Positions 50,939 through 60,004 are shown, numbered from the stretch's first letter. The stretch is DNA of 64,000 nt from Exiguobacterium sp. 9-2 (GCF_036287235.1 NZ_CP142850.1:150001-214000), one strand, 5' to 3'. Translations and numbers: made by a program. The notes: generated by a model not told the origin, from the sequence alone.

Positions 50939-51550
50939 ATGCACATGAAAGAGAGCCGTGATCCACGACCAAAACGGTCACGTGACCGTATTACGATGGA
51001 ATTGTTTCGTTTACTGAAGACAAATAGCTTTTCGAGCATCACCGTCAAGATGCTGACGGATGGGGCGGGTGTGAACCGCTCGACCTTTTATGCGCACTAC
51101 ACAGATAAATATGATTTGCTTGACCAAATCGTTGAGGAACAGATGATGGCGCTCGAACAAGCGATTCGGATTACAGGTACAGGCACTGTATTTCCGACAG
51201 TCGAACAGGTCAGTCGTTATTTTGCTCGTTTGTTCATTCACATTGAAGAAAACGAATTGTTTTACCAGACGATGCTCGTTCAAGGTCCTATCAAAACGTT
51301 CATCTCACGTTTTCTTGATACGTTGAAAGAAAATTATCGCCTCGTCTTTCGATCTCAAGTCGCAGAAGATGCGACTTTCGTCGATCGGGATTTGTTACTG
51401 AACTATGTCATTGGTGGACAGTTAGGATTATTGATTTCCTGGTTGCGAAACGGTCGACCATATTCATCCGCATATATGGCGGAGCAATTGAGCCGGATGA
51501 TCGTCTTTGGAACGGTTGAAAGCATCGGTTTTCCGAAAGAAACGGAATAA
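50939..51550 (+). CDS. TetR-family regulator of the efflux operon
   Basis: A regulator of about 203 residues. The HTH domain (about residues 15-65) reads RITMELFRLLKTNSFSSITVKMLTDGAGVNRSTFYAHYTDKYDLL; the C-terminal part contains LDTLKENYRLVFRSQVAED and NYVIGGQLGLLISWLRNGRPYSSAYMAEQLSRMI, the TetR_C_33/DhaS-like pattern. It is divergent from the EmrA-DHA2 pair across a 147-base spacer with two dyads, so local repression is the obvious model. The start is ATG 50939 or ATG 50945; the AAAAGGAG site is 4 or 10 nt away respectively. Confidence 0.88.
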   Translation: MHMKESRDPRPKRSRDRITMELFRLLKTNSFSSITVKMLTDGAGVNRSTFYAHYTDKYDLLDQIVEEQMMALEQAIRITGTGTVFPTVEQVSRYFARLFIHIEENELFYQTMLVQGPIKTFISRFLDTLKENYRLVFRSQVAEDATFVDRDLLLNYVIGGQLGLLISWLRNGRPYSSAYMAEQLSRMIVFGTVESIGFPKETE

Positions 51551-51591
51551 GGTCATAGAAAAAGACAATCCCGCTAGGAAGTGTCTCGTAT

Positions 51592-52695
51592 TCAAGCTTG
51601 TCGGAAGGCAAGTTCCTTCGTATAAATCGTACTTCGGTTTCGTCCGCTTTCTTTTGAGTAATACAACGCTTTATCTGCTTGTTGTAATGCTTCAAGAGAC
51701 GTATGGGAACCACTAGAATGTGCAATCCCAAGCGAAATCGTGATTTGCAGATCAGGTACGTCTGCCGTCGGGAACAGGTTGCGTGCGACTGTCATCCGAG
51801 CCAACTCTGCGATTTTTTGAGCTTCTTTAGCTGTAGTGCTTGGTAAAATGATCAAAAACTCTTCACCACCGTACCGTCCGACGAGGTCATCCGGTCGTGT
51901 TAAGGAAGCGAGTGTCATGCCGAGTTGACGTAGGACATCATCCCCGGCGTCATGACCATATGTATCATTGACGTGCTTGAAGAAGTCGATATCAATCAAG
52001 ACAAGTGAATACCCTTGATCCGTTGAACCGACAAGTGACAGTGAATCATCGAGACGGCGCCGATTGGCAAGTCCAGTCAAAGCATCCGTCATCGCTAGTT
52101 TTTGTTGATACTGAATGTTTTCGAAGTGACGGCGTAATTCCGTCAGCAGTCGAAAAGCAACAAAGCCAGCCAATAGATTAAAGAAGATATAAGCGATTGA
52201 AATTTTAAAGAATGTCGACCAGCTGTTTGTCAGGATATAGATGGCAGGTAACGAATAGAGAACACCAATTGACACCAATAATTGAAAATGGCGTGTCGAG
52301 ACATGAACGAATCGACGTACGATTCCGATCGTCGTAATGATTAAGACGATAATCAGTGTGGACAGATAAAAACCCTCCATTTGATCGACGGGTGTCAAAA
52401 AGTAACGTGTCCCGATGATCATTATACCGGCGACGATGGCGCTCGGGAAACCACCGAATAGCATAGCGATCGCGACTGGGATGATTCGTAAATCCACACG
52501 GGCGACATCGATCTGAATGCCATTGAACATCAACAAAACTGCAATCAGACCACAGACAGTTCCCAATATGAGGCGTGTACTCCAGCTGGAATTCAGCGAA
52601 ATACGTGGTCGATTCCGAAATGGTAAGAATAAGAGAGTAATCGTCGTGAACAGTAGACAAAAGTTAATGATGAATTGATTCATGATGGACAACAA
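51592..52695 (-). CDS. Membrane diguanylate cyclase (GGDEF domain)
   Basis: Makes c-di-GMP from two GTP. The 367-residue protein has an N-terminal membrane sensor of about six helices (residues 5-183), resembling the 5TMR-LYT type (RIIPVAIAMLFGGFPSAIVAGIMIIGTRYFL), a short linker helix, and a GGDEF domain (about 200-360). The active site is GGEEF at 276-280, intact. The inhibitory site RPDD at 267-270 (RxxD, five residues before) is also present, so product inhibition is expected. The start TTG 52695 (minus) is close to GGGAGG; ATG 52683 is too far. No EAL partner is adjacent. Confidence 0.92.
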   Translation of the reverse strand: MLSIMNQFIINFCLLFTTITLLFLPFRNRPRISLNSSWSTRLILGTVCGLIAVLLMFNGIQIDVARVDLRIIPVAIAMLFGGFPSAIVAGIMIIGTRYFLTPVDQMEGFYLSTLIIVLIITTIGIVRRFVHVSTRHFQLLVSIGVLYSLPAIYILTNSWSTFFKISIAYIFFNLLAGFVAFRLLTELRRHFENIQYQQKLAMTDALTGLANRRRLDDSLSLVGSTDQGYSLVLIDIDFFKHVNDTYGHDAGDDVLRQLGMTLASLTRPDDLVGRYGGEEFLIILPSTTAKEAQKIAELARMTVARNLFPTADVPDLQITISLGIAHSSGSHTSLEALQQADKALYYSKESGRNRSTIYTKELAFRQA

Positions 52696-52792
52696 ATCCT
52701 CCCAACTCCCCCAGCTAACAGATTTCCATATATATACTCCAGTATACTCATCTAGGTAACGGTTAGACAGAGGTAAATGTTTAGATAAAACA

Positions 52793-52822
52793 TAAAAAAC
52801 GGTAGAAAATCTACCGTTTTTT
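52793..52822 (-). terminator. Terminator of the MarR gene
   Basis: AAAAAACGGTAGA pairs with TCTACCGTTTTTT around an AAA loop, with T runs on both strands. It overlaps the stop codon of the MarR gene. Confidence 0.88.
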
Positions 52823-53276
52823 ATGAAGACGAAGTGAGCGTATCCTCATCCATCGTCAGTAAAATCTTATCGAAGACGCGAATCATCGTTTCCAGTTCTT
52901 CTTCTGTTAAAGTTCCGAAGCGATCTTGTAAATAGTTTCTTCGGACGACCTCGAGTTCCCGAAAAGCACGCTCTCCGTCATCCGTCAAAGCGAGGACAAT
53001 CGAGCGACGATCTTCCGTCGAACGCGTCCGTGTGACATATCCTTGTTTATAGAGCTTATCCGTTAAAGCAGTGACTTGACTCGTCGCCAGCTCAAATTGT
53101 TCCGCAAGAAGTGTCGGACGCTGAGGACCGTTTTCTGAAAGACTTCGTAAGATGAAAAATTCGCTTCGGGTCGCTGTTCCTTCAAATAGTCGATTAAGTT
53201 CACGTCGCAGGGTACGAAGAATGACACGCATTTGTTCCTCGAGTCGGTAAGTCAGCAAATCACGTTCCTGTGGCAT
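52821..53276 (-). CDS. MarR-family transcriptional regulator
   Basis: A 151-residue winged-helix protein. The MarR core is visible: ATRSEFFILRSLSENGPQRPTLLAEQFELATSQVTALTDKLYKQGYVTRTRSTEDRRSIVLALTDDGERAF (about residues 35-104), with the wing R-S-T-E-D-R-R-S. There is no cysteine in the protein, so an OhrR-like peroxide sensor is ruled out. Start ATG 53276 (minus) with GAAAGGA upstream. The target is unknown; neighbours are a diguanylate cyclase and the lysine permease with its riboswitch. Confidence 0.9.
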   Translation of the reverse strand: MPQERDLLTYRLEEQMRVILRTLRRELNRLFEGTATRSEFFILRSLSENGPQRPTLLAEQFELATSQVTALTDKLYKQGYVTRTRSTEDRRSIVLALTDDGERAFRELEVVRRNYLQDRFGTLTEEELETMIRVFDKILLTMDEDTLTSSS

Positions 53277-53372
53277 GCAAGCAGCATCCTTTCTCTCAGT
53301 GGACTTCTATCATTTAGTGTACTAAACATATCGGATTTTTACCATCTACTACCCCAGATTCAAAAAAGGCAA

Positions 53373-53402
53373 TTGACAATTTCGTGGCGGTTTGTGTAAT
53401 AT
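53373..53402 (+). promoter_or_regulatory. Sigma-A promoter of the lysine riboswitch transcript
   Basis: A perfect TTGACA at 53373-53378 and TAATAT at 53397-53402, with 18 bp between. Confidence 0.75.
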
Positions 53403-53443
53403 GGCGTAGTAATAACTAATTTAATTCAGTTCTCACTCAACCA

Positions 53444-53632
53444 GTGGGATGGAGGTTGCAGTTCTTAAGAGTACGGTTACGGATGTCGTCAAGCGACAAA
53501 TGAAGTGACCTGAAAGGAAGAATTGCCGAAATCAATCATCGCTTTGAAGATGATCGATTGGGATTAGATCGAATAGGTCTAATACTGTCACAAGTCGGGT
53601 ATCACTTACTTGTGGAGAGCTATCTTTCACGA
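53444..53632 (+). ncRNA. Lysine riboswitch (L box) aptamer
   Basis: The conserved L-box pieces follow in order: GGATGGAGGTTGCA with TTAAGAGTA (53448-53475), CTGAAAGG and AATTGCCGAAAT (about 53512-53532), the P3 hairpin arms, TACTGTCACAAG (about 53583-53594), and GTGGAGAGCTATCTTTCAC (53612-53630) that closes P1 with GTGGGATGG at the start. The wording is very close to the Bacillus lysC leader. It fills most of the 485-base gap before the permease. Confidence 0.95.
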
Positions 53633-53639
53633 CGGTAGA

Positions 53640-53712
53640 ATGAGGCGCATTCATTTTATTATGTTGCGTTCTCATCTTCCATCTGGAAGATGAGGGCGCT
53701 TTTTGTTTTTTC
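53640..53712 (+). terminator. Riboswitch-controlled terminator and antiterminator
   Basis: Terminator: CTCATCTTCCA pairs with TGGAAGATGAG (53671-53694), extended by GCG / CGC, followed by TTTTTGTTTTTT. Antiterminator: TGAGGCGCA (53641-53649) can pair with TG..GCG..CTCA (53662-53674) and so removes the left terminator arm. Lysine bound to the aptamer should favour termination. Confidence 0.85.
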
Positions 53713-53761
53713 ATTCAAAAAGTGTCCTCTCAAAAAATCTAAACAGAGAGAAGCGAACGAA

Positions 53762-55243
53762 ATGAACAAACTAGATGTGAAACAAACAACAGATTCGACA
53801 GCCGAAGGATTAAAACGTGGATTACAAGCCCGTCATATGTCGATGATCGCCATCGGTGGGGCAATCGGAACAGGACTTTTCATCGCGTCCGGTGCTTCCG
53901 TTGCAGCAGCAGGACCAGGTGGTGCACTCCTATCGTATGCAATCGTTGGTCTGATGGTCTACTTCCTAATGACGAGTCTTGGCGAAATGGCGGCGTATAT
54001 GCCTGTCGCCGGATCCTTCTCGACATACGGGACAAAATTCGTCGATCCATCATTCGGCTTTGCACTCGGTTGGAACTACTGGTACAACTGGGCGGTCACG
54101 ATCGCAGTTGAGCTCGTTGCAGCACAAATCGTTATGACGTATTGGTTCCCGGACGTTCCTGGATTTTACTTCAGTGCCTTATTCCTTTTACTCATGATCG
54201 GCTTGAACTACTTCTCCGTTAAAGGTTTTGGGGAAGCGGAATATTGGTTCGCCATGATTAAAGTCGTCACTGTCATCGTCTTCTTAGTCGTCGGTGTTGC
54301 GATGATTTTCGGTGTCTTTACATCGGAGCCACCGGTTGGCTTTAAAAACTTTGCTCTCGGGGATGCGCCGTTCGTCGGTGGTATTCCTGCCGTCATCGGG
54401 ATCATCCTCGTTGCTGGATTCAGTTTCCAAGGAACGGAACTAGTCGGAATTGCCGCAGGTGAATCGGAAAATCCGAAAAAAAACGTTCCAAAAGCAGTCA
54501 AACAAGTCTTCTGGCGCATTTTACTCTTCTACATCCTTGCGATTTTCGTCATCGGTATGCTTATTCCGTATACGAGCCCGAACTTGGTTTCCAATGACAT
54601 CACGGACGTTGCCGTTAGTCCGTTTACGCTCGTCTTTGAAAAAGCAGGTCTTGCGTTCTCGGCAGCACTCATGAACGCCGTCATCTTGACATCTGTTCTA
54701 TCTGCTGGTAACTCAGGTATGTATGCTTCCACACGGATGCTGTATACACTTGCTCGTCAAGGAGATGCACCAAAGTTCTTTGCAAAAGTGTCGAAAAATG
54801 GGGTACCGCGTAACGCCTTGCTTGCAACAGGAGCAATCGGTGCGCTCTGTTTCTTAACATCGATGTTCGGTGGACAAGTCTATCTGTGGTTACTCAATGC
54901 TTCAGGTATGACAGGATTCATCGCATGGCTCGGAATTGCGATCAGTCACTATCGTTTCCGTAAAGGATTCCTTGCACAAGGTCATTCGTTGAAAGATTTA
55001 CCTTACGTGGCACCAGCGTTCCCGTTCGGTCCGCTGTTTGCATTCGGTCTTTGTTTCCTTGTCATCGTTGGTCAAAACTATGCAGCATTCCTTGCTGATC
55101 GAATTGATTGGGTCGGGATTGCCGCGACGTATGTCGGAATTCCGTTGTTCCTTGCCTTCTGGTTAGGACACAAATTCAAAAACCGGACGTCGATTGTTCG
55201 TTACGAAGAGATGGACTTCCCAGAACATCCACGTCAATCGTAA
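53762..55243 (+). CDS. lysP: Lysine-specific permease
   Basis: A 493-residue APC-family amino acid permease with twelve helices: MIAIGGAIGTGLFIASGASVAAAGPGGALLSY (helix 1), ELVGIAAGESENPKKNVPKAVKQVFWRILLFYI (helix 6 to 7) and LLNASGMTGFIAWLGIAISHYRFR. The upstream lysine riboswitch and terminator identify the regulated metabolite as lysine, which supports LysP over other cationic amino acid permeases. Start ATG 53762, though the ribosome site GAGAG is weak. It stands as a single gene followed by a terminator. Confidence 0.92.
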   Translation: MNKLDVKQTTDSTAEGLKRGLQARHMSMIAIGGAIGTGLFIASGASVAAAGPGGALLSYAIVGLMVYFLMTSLGEMAAYMPVAGSFSTYGTKFVDPSFGFALGWNYWYNWAVTIAVELVAAQIVMTYWFPDVPGFYFSALFLLLMIGLNYFSVKGFGEAEYWFAMIKVVTVIVFLVVGVAMIFGVFTSEPPVGFKNFALGDAPFVGGIPAVIGIILVAGFSFQGTELVGIAAGESENPKKNVPKAVKQVFWRILLFYILAIFVIGMLIPYTSPNLVSNDITDVAVSPFTLVFEKAGLAFSAALMNAVILTSVLSAGNSGMYASTRMLYTLARQGDAPKFFAKVSKNGVPRNALLATGAIGALCFLTSMFGGQVYLWLLNASGMTGFIAWLGIAISHYRFRKGFLAQGHSLKDLPYVAPAFPFGPLFAFGLCFLVIVGQNYAAFLADRIDWVGIAATYVGIPLFLAFWLGHKFKNRTSIVRYEEMDFPEHPRQS

Positions 55244-55249
55244 TCAACT

Positions 55250-55282
55250 AGCCGCCTTCTATTTATAGAAGGTGGTTTTTTG
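55250..55282 (+). terminator. Terminator after lysP
   Basis: GCCGCCTTCTAT pairs with ATAGAAGGTGGT (wobble near the base), followed by six T. Confidence 0.85.
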
Positions 55283-55292
55283 TTCCTAAAAA

Positions 55293-55306
55293 AGAAAACG
55301 TTTTCT
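55293..55306. promoter_or_regulatory. CcpA catabolite-responsive element (cre)
   Basis: AGAAAACGTTTTCT is a perfect 14-bp palindrome that fits the low-GC Gram-positive cre pattern (TGWAANCGNTNWCA) in its centre. It is 88 bp before the symporter start. Confidence 0.65.
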
Positions 55307-55394
55307 AAAATATAGTTTTGAAAAAGTATAAAAAAGGAATCAATGAATACATATTTGAGAATAGGAATTTTGAAAAAGAGAGGGAGGGAGATAC

Positions 55395-57155
55395 ATGACT
55401 ACATCTGAATTATTTTTTACATTAGGTTCTGCAGCATTTTTCATGTTGCTCGTTGCCTACATATCGTACCGGTTGACGCGCGGGAAAACACAAGGTGTTG
55501 ATGAGTACTTCTTAGCAGGTCGAGGGCTAAGTGGCGTGTTCATTGCCGGCTCGTTACTGCTGACCAATTTATCAGCAGAGCAGTTGATTGGGCTCAATGG
55601 GCAATCCTTTATGGGGAACATGTCAAGTATGGCATGGGAAGTCACAGCGGGCTTTGCTGCGATCATCATGGCCATCTATCTACTTCCGAAGTTTCTTGGA
55701 CTTGGTATCTCGACGTTACCGGAATACTTAAGTCACCGTTATGATGAGACGGTTCGTCGGATGACAGTTTTACTCTTTTTACTCGGATATATGTGTGTCA
55801 CGATCCCTTCAATGCTGTACTCAGGTGGGATTGCTGTCTTGCAGTTGTTCGATGTCCCTGAGTTGTTCGGCCTCAGCTATACGCAGTCCCTCTGGTTAGT
55901 CGTTTGGGTCGTCGGGATCATCGGAGCGATTTATGCGATTTTTGGAGGACTACGTGCGGTGGCTGTCTCCGATACGTTGAATGGGATCGGACTCGTCTTC
56001 GTTGGATTCTTAGTTCCAGTACTTGGCTTTATTGCGCTTGGTGACGGGAATCTCCTTCAAGGGATGAAGACGATTGCAACTGTGCAACCGGAGAAGCTGA
56101 ACGCAATCGGAAGCTCAACCGATGCCGTTCCGTTCTTCTCGATATTTACGGGAATCTTATTCGCAAATTTATTCTATTGGTCACTAAATCAATATGTCAT
56201 TCAGCGTGTGCTCGGCGCAAAGGATTTAAAAGAAGGTCAAAAAGGAGTCTTAATGACAGGATTTTTGAAGTTGTTAGTTCCAGTCTTCATGCTGATTCCT
56301 GGAATCATTGCTTATCACTTGTATGGAAATACACTGACGAGCGGTGATTTATCATATCCTCGACTGATTACAGAATTGCTGCCAGTCTCGATGATGGGAT
56401 TTTTCTTAGCTGTCTTACTCGGAGCCGTCTTCAGTTCGTTTAACTCGCTTTTAAACAGTATTGCAACACTTTTCGTACTGGATGTCTATCAGCCAGTGTT
56501 TGCGAAAGAGGCAAGTGATGAACATCTGATTCGCGTTAGTAAATGGTTTGGAACGATCGTTGCCTTGATTTCTTTCATCATTGCGCCGTTCTTAATGTAT
56601 GCACCGGACGGCTTATGGAGTTTAATCCGACAATTCACAGGATTTTTCAACATTCCGATTCTTGTTATCGTATTAATGGGGATTTTCATGAAACGAATCC
56701 CGGCGATTGCAGCGAAAATCGTCATCATCTTTCACGTGTTCGCATATTACTTATTCGTCTTCGGTTTCAAACAACTGTTCGGTTGGGATCATGGCATTAG
56801 CTATATTCATGGGTACGGTATTCTACTCGTGATTGAAGTATTGTTCATGGTATTCATGGGGTATCGTTACCCAGCAGTCCAGTCAAAAAAGGTCAATCGA
56901 CTACACTCTGTCGAGCTCATTCCATGGAAATTCGCGATTCCAGTCTCAATCCTATTATGTACATCTATCGTTTGGACGTACGTTTTGTTCTCAAAGATCG
57001 GACTAGCTTCGACAGTAGGCATCGTATCAACTTGGTTTTGGCCGGTTACGTTGGGGCTTGCTATTGCAACGATCATATTATGGCGTGTGTCGCTAAATGC
57101 TTGGGAAGCGAAGTACCGGACCTATCTCGAAGAAGAGTACCGTCAAGCTGAATAA
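55395..57155 (+). CDS. Sodium:solute symporter (SSS family)
   Basis: A 586-residue protein with about 14 helices, of the SSS group that holds vSGLT and YidK. DEYFLAGRGLSGVFIAGSLLLTNLSAEQLIGLNGQSFMGNMSSMAWEVTAG (residues 35-85) carries the family's sodium-site helix 1 and the glutamine and tryptophan of the sugar site; LFYWSLNQYVIQRVLGAKDLKEGQKGV is the characteristic SSS signature. A perfect cre element upstream suggests catabolite control, so a sugar or polyol substrate is likely. Start ATG 55395 follows GAGGGAGGGAG. Confidence 0.88.
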   Translation: MTTSELFFTLGSAAFFMLLVAYISYRLTRGKTQGVDEYFLAGRGLSGVFIAGSLLLTNLSAEQLIGLNGQSFMGNMSSMAWEVTAGFAAIIMAIYLLPKFLGLGISTLPEYLSHRYDETVRRMTVLLFLLGYMCVTIPSMLYSGGIAVLQLFDVPELFGLSYTQSLWLVVWVVGIIGAIYAIFGGLRAVAVSDTLNGIGLVFVGFLVPVLGFIALGDGNLLQGMKTIATVQPEKLNAIGSSTDAVPFFSIFTGILFANLFYWSLNQYVIQRVLGAKDLKEGQKGVLMTGFLKLLVPVFMLIPGIIAYHLYGNTLTSGDLSYPRLITELLPVSMMGFFLAVLLGAVFSSFNSLLNSIATLFVLDVYQPVFAKEASDEHLIRVSKWFGTIVALISFIIAPFLMYAPDGLWSLIRQFTGFFNIPILVIVLMGIFMKRIPAIAAKIVIIFHVFAYYLFVFGFKQLFGWDHGISYIHGYGILLVIEVLFMVFMGYRYPAVQSKKVNRLHSVELIPWKFAIPVSILLCTSIVWTYVLFSKIGLASTVGIVSTWFWPVTLGLAIATIILWRVSLNAWEAKYRTYLEEEYRQAE

Positions 57156-57215
57156 TCCTCTCGCAGAAGGTATGACATATCGGGTAAGATGAAAGAAAAA
57201 CAGGAGGCGATCTTC

Positions 57216-57398
57216 GTGAATTACTGGTACCACTTTAAGCGTGCCTTCTTACCGATCGCATTATTGCTTGTGACGCTTGCCTTGTACCAAATGATTTATC
57301 GTTTGAATAACATCTGGTACTCGCTTGGAGGACTTCTTCTTGTCTTCGCGGCAATTTACTTCGTCATGCGTCGCCTAAAAACGAATCCAGAGGATTGA
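57216..57398 (+). CDS. Small two-helix membrane protein
   Basis: A 60-residue protein with two hydrophobic helices: AFLPIALLLVTLALYQMIY and IWYSLGGLLLVFAAIYFVM, with a short basic turn and a charged tail RRLKTNPED. The start is GTG 57216, 8 nt after CAGGAGG; the earlier ATG 57189 would place that ribosome site inside the gene. I do not recognise a family. It lies 60 bp after the symporter and 69 bp before msrAB. Confidence 0.68.
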   Translation: MNYWYHFKRAFLPIALLLVTLALYQMIYRLNNIWYSLGGLLLVFAAIYFVMRRLKTNPED

Positions 57399-57467
57399 AT
57401 GAGCAGGAAAGTCGAGTCCATTCTCTGAACGCGGTAAAATAGAGACATACAGAGGAGGGGAAGATAG

Positions 57468-58415
57468 ATGGCAAAAGCAATATTTGCAGGTGGTTGTTTC
57501 TGGTGCATGGTCAAGCCATTCCATAAATATGATGGGGTAGAGCAGGTCATTTCAGGATATACCGGTGGTCATACAGAGAACCCGACTTATAAAGAGGTCT
57601 GTTCGGAAACGACAGGTCACTTGGAGGCGGTTGAAGTCACGTACGATCCGTCCGTCATTACGTATGAAGAATTACTCGATATCTTCTGGCGTCAAATCGA
57701 CCCGACAGATGGCGGTGGTCAATTCAATGACCGTGGTGAATCATATCAGCCGGCCATTTTTTATGTCGATGAAGCGCAGCGTGAAGCAGCTGAACGTTCG
57801 AAAGCAGAGCTTGACGCATCAGGACGTTTCTCGCGTCCGGTCGCAGTAGAGATTCGTCCGGAAAAGCCGTTTTGGCCAGCAGAAGAATATCACCAAGATT
57901 ATTATAAAAAGAATCCGTTCCGTTATCAGATGTATAGCGTCGGCTCAGGTCGCGCGAAATTCGTTAAGGAAGCGTGGAAGGATCATGGTAAGGAAAAAGA
58001 ACTAAAAGAGCGCCTGACACCGATTCAGTATAAAGTCACACAAGAGAACGGGACAGAACCCGCTTTTCGTAACGAGTACTGGGATGAAGAACGTCCAGGT
58101 CTTTATGTCGATATCGTCGATGGTACACCACTCTTCACATCAAAAGATAAATTCCAGTCAAACTGCGGTTGGCCGAGCTTCGCTAAACCGATCTCAGAAG
58201 ACAAGATGGAAGTCGAACTCGACACGAGTCATGGGATGACGCGGACGGAAGTACGCTCTGCGAATGCAGATAGTCATCTTGGTCACATTTTCGATGATGG
58301 TCCGACAGAGCTTGGTGGTCTACGCTATTGTATCAACTCAGCAGCGTTACGATTTATTCCGGTAGAAGAGCTTGATTCGGCAGGATACGGGGAATATAAA
58401 AAACATTTCGAGTAA
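57468..58415 (+). CDS. msrAB: Bifunctional peptide methionine sulfoxide reductase MsrA/MsrB
   Basis: Repairs oxidised methionine of both stereo-forms. The 315-residue fusion has an MsrA domain (about 1-165) with the catalytic GCFWC (residues 9-13, Cys10) and [14 protein letters not shown], then an MsrB domain (about 180-305) with [10 protein letters not shown] and the catalytic [11 protein letters not shown]. The MsrB part lacks the two CxxC zinc pairs, so it is a zinc-free form. Start ATG 57468 follows AGAGGAGG. It has no signal peptide and should act in the cytosol. A terminator follows. Confidence 0.95.
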   Translation: MAKAIFAGGCFWCMVKPFHKYDGVEQVISGYTGGHTENPTYKEVCSETTGHLEAVEVTYDPSVITYEELLDIFWRQIDPTDGGGQFNDRGESYQPAIFYVDEAQREAAERSKAELDASGRFSRPVAVEIRPEKPFWPAEEYHQDYYKKNPFRYQMYSVGSGRAKFVKEAWKDHGKEKELKERLTPIQYKVTQENGTEPAFRNEYWDEERPGLYVDIVDGTPLFTSKDKFQSNCGWPSFAKPISEDKMEVELDTSHGMTRTEVRSANADSHLGHIFDDGPTELGGLRYCINSAALRFIPVEELDSAGYGEYKKHFE

Positions 58416-58423
58416 CATGTAGG

Positions 58424-58461
58424 GAGCAGTCAAACGATTTCGTTTTGACTGCTCTTTTTTT
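58424..58461 (+). terminator. Terminator after msrAB
   Basis: GAGCAGTCAAA pairs with TTTGACTGCTC, followed by seven or more T. Confidence 0.92.
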
Positions 58462-58483
58462 CAAATGGAAAGGAGAGGATCAG

Positions 58484-59779
58484 ATGTTTCAGTCCGTGTA
58501 TGAAGAGATTCGACAGATGACGATTGCAAAGGTACTTGATTTCTATGATCATGAAATCCGTCAGCTCGATGAGAAAGCACGTCAAGAAAAGTACGACAAG
58601 ATGAGTTTGAGTCCATTTCGTTTTTTTCGGGGGAGTTCGCATCTTTTTTATTACGATGTGACCCGGATTCCGCTTGGTTTTGACACACCTCGTGATAAGC
58701 CAACTTGGATCCAAGGTGATCTTCACTTTGAGAACTTCGGTGTCCATGGCAATGCAAAAGGAGAAATCATCTACGACGTCAACGACTTTGATGAAGGATA
58801 CTTAGGATCGTATTTATACGATTTGATTCGCATGGCAGTCTCTGTGCGATTATTCGCTGAAGAGGCAGGATATGATTCAGTCCCTGCAATTCGTAATTAT
58901 GTTCTTGAATACTTACATGATTTAAAAAAGTATGCACTTGGAAAAGATCCAAGTGATGTTTGTTTTACAAGAGATAATACAAAAGGGCCAATCAAGAAAT
59001 TAATCAAGAAAGCAGAAAAAAAACGTGAAGAATTAATGGGGGAGCGAACGGAACTGGTAGATGGCGTGAGACGATTTTGTACACTCCCGGATATGGAAGT
59101 AGTAGATGATGCGACACGAGCAGCAATTGAGTCTGCCTGGCCTTCCTACATCGAGACAATCGACACCGAGGATCGCCGTGAGGAATCGTTCTATACGATC
59201 AAGGATATCGTTCGTAAGCTAGACAGCGGAACAGCATCCATTGGTCTCGAGCGCTATTACATCTTGATTGAGGGCGAAGGGGGAGAAGAAGATTTGATTC
59301 TTGAGATGAAACAAGCGCAAACGTCTGTCCCTTCGTTATTCCTGCCCGTTTATCGTCCAGAAGCAGAAACCGTTCATCAAGGGAGACGGGTCATCACGTC
59401 GCAAAAGGCGATGCAGGCACATGAAGATCCATATCTTGGTTATCTGACGATTGAAAAAAAGGAATATTATGTACGCGAGCGCTCACCGTACAAGAAAAAA
59501 CTAAAGGCGAAGCATATAAAAAGTCAGGAAGACCTTGAGAACGTGTTATGTATTCAAGGTCAAATTACCGCGAAAATCCATGCGCGGGCAGATCAAGATG
59601 CGGGAATTCAAGAAAAAATATTAACCCATCATGCGGATGTTGAAATCATTCGAGCTATCGGTGTTTCCGATACCGCTTTTTTGGAGCAGATCGAGCGTTG
59701 GTCAGAAGCTTATGTCATGCGAACAAAGCTGGATTACCAAGTGTTTTTAGAATGGATGAAGACGCGGAAAACGACTTAA
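58484..59779 (+). CDS. DUF2252 family protein
   Basis: A 431-residue protein of the DUF2252 family, distantly related to the protein-kinase/APH fold. Visible signatures are MSLSPFRFFRGSSHLFYYDV (about residues 39-58), the catalytic-loop-like WIQGDLHFENFGVHGNAKGEIIYDVNDFDEGYLGSYLYDLIRMAVSV (about 75-121) and DSGTASIGLERYYILIEG. The GDLHxxNFG and DFDE motifs are equivalent to the HGDxxxxN and DxD metal sites of small-molecule kinases. Substrate unknown. Start ATG 58484 follows AAAGGAGAGG; the longer in-frame start overlaps the msrAB terminator. Confidence 0.87.
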   Translation: MFQSVYEEIRQMTIAKVLDFYDHEIRQLDEKARQEKYDKMSLSPFRFFRGSSHLFYYDVTRIPLGFDTPRDKPTWIQGDLHFENFGVHGNAKGEIIYDVNDFDEGYLGSYLYDLIRMAVSVRLFAEEAGYDSVPAIRNYVLEYLHDLKKYALGKDPSDVCFTRDNTKGPIKKLIKKAEKKREELMGERTELVDGVRRFCTLPDMEVVDDATRAAIESAWPSYIETIDTEDRREESFYTIKDIVRKLDSGTASIGLERYYILIEGEGGEEDLILEMKQAQTSVPSLFLPVYRPEAETVHQGRRVITSQKAMQAHEDPYLGYLTIEKKEYYVRERSPYKKKLKAKHIKSQEDLENVLCIQGQITAKIHARADQDAGIQEKILTHHADVEIIRAIGVSDTAFLEQIERWSEAYVMRTKLDYQVFLEWMKTRKTT

Positions 59780-59799
59780 AACGTGGACTGAAAAAGGAG

Positions 59800-59841
59800 A
59801 AAAATATCGGTATGTAACAGATGTTACATGCCGATATTTTT
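59800..59841 (+). terminator. Terminator after the DUF2252 gene
   Basis: AAAATATCGGTATGTAAC pairs with GTTACATGCCGATATTTT (one mismatch), then T. Confidence 0.85.
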
Positions 59842-59894
59842 GAAGTGATTTTTATTCTTTAATAGATGAAAGCGTCACGCAAAAAACAAATAGG

Positions 59895-59971
59895 TATAAT
59901 GACCTATATCAATTTATCTGAAAACTTCGTAAATTTTTGATTAAGTTCTTACGAACGACTCGCTTCGTAAG
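59895..59971 (+). promoter_or_regulatory. Promoter and CodY-like box before the BcaP-type permease
   Basis: A perfect TATAAT is at 59895-59900 (the -35 is poor). ATTTATCTGAAAACT at 59912-59926 matches the CodY consensus AATTTTCWGAAAATT with three mismatches and lies just after the start point, as for repression. A stem CTTACGAA / TTCGTAAG at 59948-59971 sits in the leader. TAGGT / ACCTA around the -10 is a further small dyad. Confidence 0.5.
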
Positions 59972-60004
59972 ACAAATCACAACGGATATAGGGGGAAGTA
60001 CATC

